Part shown: piece by piece, positions 56,783-64,000 of the stretch
How positions within the stretch are numbered: position 1 is the first letter of the stretch
How the letters are laid out: every line of letters begins with the position of its first letter
Assembly (NCBI GenBank): GCA_947044405.1
Contig: CAMRHE010000156.1
Coordinates: forward strand, 4,341,001-4,405,000
Direction of reading: 5' to 3'
Source of the DNA: Leptodactylus fallax
Taxonomy: Eukaryota > Chordata > Amphibia > Anura > Leptodactylidae
Length of the DNA: 64,000 nucleotides
Made by a program: the position numbers and the translations under genes
Notes under the pieces: model-generated
The model's database searches: none
What the model was told of the DNA's origin: nothing
The model's input: the letters and a program-made list of their open reading frames with translations, nothing else

Positions 56783-59485
56783 GAGACCTGCGGAAGTGAG
56801 GCTATGCATCTGCATAGCCTCACTTCCTGTATAGACTGCAAGACACTTGTAAGCTCGTGTCTTGCAGTTTACAGTGCTGAGCTAGCAATCAAAGCATTGC
56901 TGGCTCAGGTGTCCTAATGGGACACATGAAAAAGTAAAAAAAAGTGAAAAAAAAATAAAATAAAGTGTTTTAAAAAAATTAATAAAAGAATAAAGCCCCA
57001 AAAATTCCCTTTTGCTATATAAAATGAATTATATAAAAAAAAAAACCTAAAAATTAATAAAAACAATGCATATTTGGTATCGCCACGTCCGTAACAACCT
57101 GTACAATAAAAATGAAACAATATTTAATGTACACGGTGAACGTCGGAAAAAAAAAAACGGAAAAAAACTCGCCAAAAGTAATGATTTTTTGCCATCTCAC
57201 CTTATAAAATATGCCATAAAAAGTGATCAAAAAGTCATATGTACCCCAAAACAGTACCAATAAAAAGCACAGGTTGTCCCGCAAAAAATAAGCCCTAAAC
57301 CAACTCTGTAAACCGTAAAATAAAAATGTTACGCATCTCAGAAGATGGCGATGCAAAAACAATTAATTTATGTCCCCAAATGGGTTTTTGTTCTGCAAAA
57401 TTAGTATCGCATAAAAAAAAACTGTATAAATGAGGTATCTCCGTAATCGTACCGACCCGTAGAGAAAAGGTAACATGTTACTTATGCTTTTTGCTGCATG
57501 GTGAAAAATTTCAAAGGTAAAAAGCAGTGTCAGAATTGATGGGGTATTTTTTAATCCAACAAGAAAGAGTTAATAAAATTTATTCAATAGGTTATAGGCG
57601 CCCAAAGATGATGTCATTACAAAATACATCTCACCCCGCAAACAACAAGACCTCATATGGCTACATCACCAGAGAAATAAAGAAAATATAGCTCGTACAA
57701 TGTGAAGACAAAAAACCCAAAAATCGCCAAATCTTTAGAACATAACTGGCTGCGTCAGGAAGGGAATGTATAAGCTGTGTGAGCAGATATCAGGGGACAC
57801 CCCAGATTTAGAGCTTATGAGGGAAAATAAACCAGAAGTGACCCCCAGAGTGACCTCCCCAATAATAGGAACTACTGGGGAAATAGTAGGGAATTTGGTG
57901 TTCCCAATGTACTCCGCACAGCTTACATATTCACTTTTCCCCATCCGCTGTGTATTCACGTCTGGGATACTAATGCTCACTACACCCCTTGATAAATTCT
58001 TTGAGGGGTGCAGTTTTCAAAATGGGTTCACTCCTTTGTAATCCACTTTTCTGGTACCTTACAGGCTCTGCAAACATGACATGGCGTCCAGATCCCAAAC
58101 ATCCGAATCAGCACTCCAAAAGCCACATAGCGCTCCTTCTCTTCTGCGCCCGGCTGTGTGCCCAAACTGCAGTTTATGCCCACATGTGTTACACTTGTCG
58201 TACCCAGAATAACGTACTTAATGTCATATGTGGGTATAAACTGCTGTATGGACACAGCTGGGCACAGAGTGGAAGGAGCGCTATTTGGTTTTTGGAGCAC
58301 AGGCTTGGACGGTTTGGTTTTTGGACACCATTGCACTTTTGCAGAGCTGAAACGCCAGTAAAGTGGAATCCCCTGACATGTTACCCCATTTTGGAAACTA
58401 CACCCCTGAAGGAATTTATCCAGGGGTACAGTGAACATTTTTAACCCCCAAGTGTTGCTATAATTTATTATCCATAAATGAATACGCAGCTGATTGTGAA
58501 AGGTGAAAATGACAATTTTTCCATGAATACGTCATTTCAGTGCGTAATATGTTGTGCCCGGCTTGTATCAGAGATGAACGCTCCAAAAGCTGTTGTGCCC
58601 GGGATACCCGCTTAACAGTTTTTGGAGTGTGTGTCTCTGCAGACATAAGCTGGGCACAACATATCGGGCACTGAAATGGCGTATCTATGGAAAAATATTA
58701 TTTTTAACTTTTCATTATCATCTGTGCATTCATTTCTGGAAATTAAAAGAATGCAACACTTAAGGGTTAATAATGCTCGCTACACCACTTGATAAATCCC
58801 TTGAAGGGTGTAGTTTCCAAAATGGGATCACAAGTCTGTGGATTCCACTTTACTGGCAATTCATGGGCTCTGCAAAAGTGACATGGTGTCCATAAACCAA
58901 ACTGTGCTCTAAAAACCAAAATAGCACTCCTTCCCTTCTGTGCTCAGCTGTGCCCAAACAGCAGTTTATACCCACATATGGCATTAAGTATGTTATCCTG
59001 GGTACATCAGTGTCATACATGTGGGCATAAACTGTCATTTGGACACACAGCAGGGTGCAGATGTGAAGGAGCGCTATGTGCTTTTGGAGCACAGATTTAG
59101 ATTGTTGTTTTTTGGACGCCATGTCACATTTGCAGAGACCCTAAAATTGCCCCTACAAAATGGGGGTCACTTCTTGGGGAATTCCAGTTTACTGGCACCT
59201 CCAGGGCTCTGCAAAAACAACATGGCGACCAGAAAGTCCCTCTAAATCTGTACTCCAAAAGCTAAAAAAACACAGTGCTCCTTCCCTTCTGAGCCCTGCT
59301 GTGTTCCCAAGCAGCAGGTTACACCCACATATATAATTTTTTTCCCCCGGGATAGCCCACTTAATAGTTTTAGGAGTGCATGTCTCTGATGCCACAAAGT
59401 GGCCGCAACATATTCTGAAATTGGATATTTCTTCAAAAACTTCAACTTTCACTTTGTACATTAATTTTTGGGAAGCATTTTTAGG

Positions 59486-60990
59486 CTCAAAATGATAATA
59501 CCCCTTGATATATTTCTTTGGGGGGTGTAGTTTCTAAAATGGGGTCCCTTTTGAGGGGTTTCCATTGTATTGGTACTTTAGGGGCTCTGCAAATGCGACA
59601 TGGCACCTGAAAACTATTCCAGCCACATCTGCCCTCCTAAAGCTAAATAGCGCTCTTTCCATTCTGAGCCCCACCATGTTCCCATACAGCAGATTACAAC
59701 CACATATGAGGCATTTCTGTGTTCAGAAGAAATTGTGTAACAAACTGTGGGGTGTTTTTTCTTCTTTAACCACTTGCAAAAATTAAAAATATGCCGCTAA
59801 ATGGACGGTTTATTGGAAAAAAAGTAATTTTTCATGTTTACGTTCCAATGATGATAAAATCTGTGAAACAACTGTGAGGTCAAAATGCTCACTATACCCC
59901 TAGATAAATTCTATGAGGGGTGTAATTTCCAAAATGGGGTCCCTTTTGAGGGGTTTCCATTGTATTGGTACTGTAGGGGCTCTGCAAATGCGACATGGCA
60001 CCCGAAAACTATTTCAGCAAATTCTGCCCTCCAAAAGCTAAATAGCGCTCTTTCCATTCTGAGCCCTGCCATGTACCCACCATACAGCAGATTACAACCA
60101 CATATGGGGCATTTCTATGTTCAGGAGAAATTGTGTAACAAACTTTGGGGAGCTTTTTCTCCTTTGTCCTCTTGTGAAAATGAAAAATTTGGGGCTAAAT
60201 TGACAGTTTATTGGAAAAAAAGAAATTTTTCATTTTCATGTCCCAATGTTAATAAAATCTGTGAAACAGCTGTGGGTTCAAAATGCTCACTATACCCCTT
60301 GACATGTTCTGTGAGGGGTGTGGTTTCAAAAATGGGGTCACTTTTAGGGGGTTTCCACTGTTTTGGTACTTTGGGGGCTCTGCAAATGCAACATGGCACC
60401 TGAAAACTATTCCAGCAAAATTTGCCCTACAAAAGCAAAATAGCGCTCTTTCCATTCTGAGCCCCACCATGTACCCATTCAGCAGCTTATGACCACATAT
60501 GGGGCATTGCTGTGTTCAGGAGAAATTGTTTAACAAACTATGGGGTCCTTTTTCTCCTTTAACCCCTTGTGAAAATGAAAACTTTGGGGATAAAGTGACA
60601 TTTTAGTAATTTTTCATTTATACATCCCAGTGTTAGTAAAATCTGTGAAACAGCTGTGGGGTCAAAATGCTCACTATACCCATTGATGAGTTCTGTGAGG
60701 GGTGTAGTTTCCAAAATGGGGTCACTTTTAGGGGGTTTCCATTGTTTTGGTACTTTTGGGGCTCTTCAAATGCAACATGGCACCTGAAAACTATTCCAGC
60801 AAAATCTGCTTTTCAAACGTCCAGTGTCGCTCCTTCCCTTCTGTGCACTGCCGAATGCCCAAACATCAATTTACACCCACATGTGGGGTATTTCTGTGCT
60901 CGGGAGAAATTGTATAATAAACTGGGAGATGCATTTTCTCCTTTAACCCTTTGTGAATGTGTTAAATTTAGGGCTAAATGAAGGGATTAG
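59486..60990 (+). repeat. About four tandem units of roughly 390 bp in copy B
   Basis: The landmark TCAAAATG... recurs near 59487, 59881, 60278 and 60663, so spacings are about 394, 397 and 385. Units share the same sub-blocks as in copy A. Confidence 0.85.
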
Positions 60991-61620
60991 TGGAAAAAAA
61001 TGAAATGTCTAAATTTCACCTCGATATCGTTTTAATTCTTGTGAAATGCTTAAAGGGTTAACAAACTTCCCAAATGCTGTTTTGAATTATTTCAGGGGTG
61101 CAGTTTTGAAAATGGGGTGATTTATGGTGGGTTTCTAATATATAGGCCTTTATAATCCCCTTCAGAACTGAAGTGGTCCCTAAAAAATTAGTTTGGGAAA
61201 TTTTCTTGTAAATCTGGAAAATCGCTGTTACACTTGTAAGCCTTCTAACATCCAAAATATATTAAAGGACGATTAAAAGATGATGTCACTATAAAGCAGA
61301 GATATGGTAGATGATATTTATTAATGTATTTGGGTGGTATGACTATCTGTCTGAAAAGCAGAGACTTTCACATTTTGAAAATTGAGATTTTTTTCCAAAT
61401 TTCCATCAAATATCCTATTTTTTTTATAAATAAATACAAAAATATTGATTAGTGTTTACCACTAACATGAAGTACAATGTGTCATGAGAAAACAATCTCA
61501 AAATCACTTGAGTAAGTTAAAGCGTCTCAAAGTTCTTGCCACATAAAGAGACACATGTCAGTTTTGAAAAACAAGGTCTGGTCCTTAATGCACTTTTGGG
61601 CTGTGTCCTTAAGAGGTTAA

Positions 61621-62704
61621 AACAAACATTGATTACAAGCGCGGAAGACAGGCACACACAGTCTCATGGCATGTATAAATGTCCTAATTTATTGTAACAG
61701 GGTCCAGCATTTTATATCATTTTACAGAGAAGACTACACAATAAACACAATACATGGACCAAATTCCAATGTTGTGCAAAGTTTAACAAATGGACAAACC
61801 AGGGGCTCTTGACTGAGTCATCAAGTTAGCTTGTTTGAGAGACAAATATAAACAAATGGTCTTTCACATAATACTATTGTGTAACCCTTCATTAACATTA
61901 CCCTGGTGTACTGCTAATACTAAGAAGACTAATAATAATAAGATAATAAGACTGATAATACTGTAAGCAACATTAGAGTATATCATATATAGCTCTTTAA
62001 GTGACAGTAATTAACTGACAGGGCACACAAGTTACGCTGCATGAGGAGCCCTTCTTGTGACACACAGTCTTATAATAAATATATTCTTTCACTGGATGCC
62101 ACTGCTTTGTGGTGGGCATTTTTGGGACAACCTACCACAATGTCCCATATAGATATATTGTATAGAGCTCCTGCCCTGGAACATGTTTTTTTATACCTCT
62201 TTAAGTTGTCTAATAAAAGTTATGCTTCAGGAATCCATGTACTATTCCTCATATTTACCTGCTGCTTCATGTTCTTCCTTACCCTTTCCTTTTATTATTT
62301 ACTATTCCATAGGTAGCTAAAGTAGGTGGCTTTCAGGTGATGTCTCAGTACATTATCTCACATCAATAATGGTAAATATTTCTTATTAAAAGTAATTTTG
62401 TACTGAAGTCGAATAACTTTTTTCTCTGAACACATAACCAGACTGAGAAACACTACACTGTGTTATTTTAAGAAGCCTTCATGTACTGTAGGACAAGATG
62501 ACTCACCATTGCATGTTTTCAAAATTTGAACTACTGCTATTACAGCAATTCTATAAACCATGATGAAATATTACAAGCTATATATATAAATTGTTGACAT
62601 ATACTTATTTACCTAGCTGAATACAGTTTATATAAACTGCAAAACAATAAATGGCTACAAGTAGGGCTGACAAGAGTGGAACTGTAGTATATCTGTAATG
62701 TTTT
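61621..62704. other. No gene seen; possible LTR-like or retroelement debris
   Basis: 61660-62060 (ATTTATTGTAACAGGGTCCAGC, an AATAATAATAAGATAATAAG run near 61931) has the composition of a minus-strand LTR or UTR, but no ends are found. A 91-codon plus frame at 62041-62316 has no recognised content. Confidence 0.35.
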
Positions 62705-63125
62705 CTAGTGAACAACTGGCAGTCACCATAGATTTTTGTGTTACTGCAACTGACTCCATTGTGTCTGTATGGTTATATGAGTTAAAGAGGACCTTTCACC
62801 AACTCCAACTTACTACATCTTTGAATAGGTGCCATTCCACTGATTCTGATTCTCAGAGCAATCAATTACATTAGTCTCAGCAAAATTATGCTCTCTGCTA
62901 TCACATGGGCGGTCCTGGGCTGGATCAGAAAGACAGAGATCACCTTCTGACAGCAGAGAGTATAATTTTGCTTAAACTAACAGCAATGATGCTCTCGAAC
63001 AATGCAGTCAGTTAGAGTTGATGGAGGTAGTGAAAGTTCCTCTTTAACTTATATAACCATACTGACACAATAAAGTCAGCTGCAGCACATTAAAAATCTA
63101 TGGTGACTGCCAGCTGTTCACTCCC
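62705..63125. repeat. Fold-back repeat with a MITE at its centre
   Basis: The outer arms (62705-62785 and 63040-63125) are inverted copies: AACTGGCAGTCACCATAGAT against the complement of ATCTATGGTGACTGCCAGCT. Within them TTAAAGAGGACCTTTCACC (62785) pairs with the complement of GTGAAAGTTCCTCTTTAA (63029-63046), a known type of frog MITE flanked by TTAA. Confidence 0.8.
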
Positions 63126-63144
63126 AGTTTAACCATTTATTCAC

Positions 63145-63340
63145 CCATGGTTATATTGCAAAAAAGCAATGGTTTTAAATAATCCTGTTTGATGACTTGT
63201 AAGTGCAACAGTCTTGTAATTTTGGAGAAATGTTTGTGGCTGTGTGCCTGGTTAAAAAGTGATGGACATGGCTTTCCAAAAGAAAAAGACGTAAAAAATG
63301 ATCCCTTCATGGGAGCAGATGTGAAATGAAAATGGTGTTG
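63145..63340. repeat. Dispersed repeat, second copy (see 39640-40195)
   Basis: Matches the repeat at 39640-39835 and 40100-40135, here without the MITE insertion (GGGAGCAGATGTGAAATGAA, then AATGGTGTTGGCATTGA). Confidence 0.7.
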
Positions 63341-63640
63341 GCATTGAAACATGTAACAGCATAGGTTTTTTGACATGGGGACTTTTTTAAATATAACTTT
63401 GTTTTTTTTTATGCCAACACTGTTGCACCAACAATGTCCTATAGTAGAATGTGATGGACCAGGTCACGTGACATGTCTAGCTGAGTGGTGGTAACTGTGG
63501 CAACATGACTGGCAGTACAGTATGGAATAATGTGATGGACCACGCCACAAGAGATAATGTCCAGGTGTTTTAAGAGTAGCAGGCAGCATCAGCAGTACAA
63601 GAAATGTAACATGAAACCAGGAGACGGTGGCATCTCTTTT
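63341..63640. other. No gene seen
   Basis: Contains a T run near 63403-63410 and two related segments (TGTGATGGACCAGGTCACGT, and GTGATGGACCACGCCACAAG) about 80 bp apart. Possibly the 5' side of the hAT fragment that follows. Confidence 0.35.
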
Positions 63641-64000
63641 CAGAGACAATAACAGGTCTCCAGTTGTTGCTGTACTGCAGTTGGGTCAAGTGGCTTGAAG
63701 GAGGTGCTGCTGCTGGTGGAGGACCTAAGACTCCTAAACTAAAAGAGGAGGATGAAGACTCTCCTTTGAATGCTGAGGGGACCCTTGATATATGATCGCA
63801 AAGGCAAGAGGTTGACCCTCAAGATGATAAGGACAACCACCACACATGCCGAGAAGACCAACCATAGCAGGCCCCTGAATCTCTGCACACACGTGCTCTG
63901 CTGCTTACACAGTGACAAACATATTATTAGCATCAAGCAGAGGTATTACTGGATCACCATGCTTTTAGACCCTTGCTATAAAGCCAAAATGAGGGAATTC
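63640..64000 (+). pseudogene. hAT transposase fragment, cut by the window edge
   Basis: The plus-strand reading with shifts gives an acidic or low-complexity segment (RQEVDPQDDKDNHH) and then IISIKQRYYWITMLLDP and CYKAKMREF at the window end. The last part fits the TLLDPRYKAKM box of BED-type hAT transposases, with Arg changed to Cys. Several stops lie upstream. It would be the C-terminal half, so it may be a relative of the copy at 52750-56016, which has only the N-terminal half. Confidence 0.6.

Larger units (their letters stand above)
56405..61616 (+). mobile_element. Large TTAA-element family, copy B (complete, 5.2 kb)
   Basis: TTAA lies at 56401-56404 and 61617-61620. Short inverted ends: CCCCTTAACGACA at the left and, on the complement of the right, CCTCTTAAGGACA. 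Order: GC-rich head with a 19-bp perfect hairpin (56605-56646), the 18S-like string, AT-rich segment with A runs (56930-57440), inverted pairs centred near 58205 and 59005, about four direct 390-bp units (59486-60990), then the tail also seen in fragment C. I find no transposase or other protein; open frames in it are by-products of the repeats. TTAA suggests piggyBac or Kolobok mobilisation in trans. Confidence 0.85.

Overview
This window reads as nuclear DNA from an amphibian, most likely a frog or toad. It holds one host gene, on the minus strand, and its introns and upstream DNA are packed with transposable elements. The gene is recognised from five exons (27389-27530, 27266-27303, 27087-27178, 16962-17111, 3261-3389) with matching splice phases. 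Their joined translation resembles vertebrate OTULINL (FAM105A), the membrane-anchored OTULIN-like OTU protein. The first exon(s) and the 3' exons were not found. The amphibian call rests on the mix of elements: DIRS, L1/Tx1, L2/Rex1-like LINEs, Penelope-like elements, many Tc1 families, BED-finger hAT elements and abundant TTAA and hAT MITEs.

Layout. 1-870: 31-bp minisatellite and a dispersed repeat. 1.5-3.1 kb: internally deleted L1. 3.26-3.39 kb: OTULINL exon. 3.7-5.4 kb: 5'-truncated L2 LINE (minus). 6.6-8.1 kb: Tc1 copy. 8.8-11.0 kb: truncated copy of a large TTAA-flanked repeat carrying a nested fold-back element. 11.05-16.33 kb: a structurally complete DIRS retrotransposon (minus). 17.0 kb: OTULINL exon. 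18.3-22.6 kb: dispersed repeats, a tyrosine-recombinase pseudogene and a TTAA MITE. 22.9-26.3 kb: a stack of nested insertions (MITE, L1, LTR, hAT, palindrome plus minisatellite cargo). 27.1-27.5 kb: three OTULINL exons. 27.9-31.15 kb: nearly intact Rex1-like LINE. 32.5-34.1 kb: nearly intact Tc1. 34.9-36.2 kb: second hAT element with the same cargo. 37.5-38.7 kb: Tc1. 40.3-43.3 kb: L1 5' piece split by a Tc1 that carries a Penelope-like element. 43.9-44.7 kb: second Penelope fragment. 45.0-49.9 and 56.4-61.6 kb: two long copies of an unusual TTAA element with about 390-bp internal repeats. 50.6-52.1 kb: L1 (minus). 52.7-56.0 kb: BED-finger hAT pseudogene split by a Tc1 that is itself split by a MITE. 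62.7-63.1 kb: fold-back repeat. 63.6-64 kb: part of another hAT transposase.

How it fits together. The only host function visible is OTULINL; everything else is mobile DNA at several stages of decay. Target-site duplications let several insertions be ordered in time. The most unusual points are a frog OTULINL exon that keeps a cysteine where the human protein, as I recall it, has aspartate; one palindrome-plus-minisatellite cargo inside two hAT elements with different termini; a Penelope element between the inverted repeats of a Tc1; and a large TTAA element family of unclear class that contains an 18-nt match to the 5' end of 18S rRNA. All calls come from reading the sequence and from remembered family features; no search was run.
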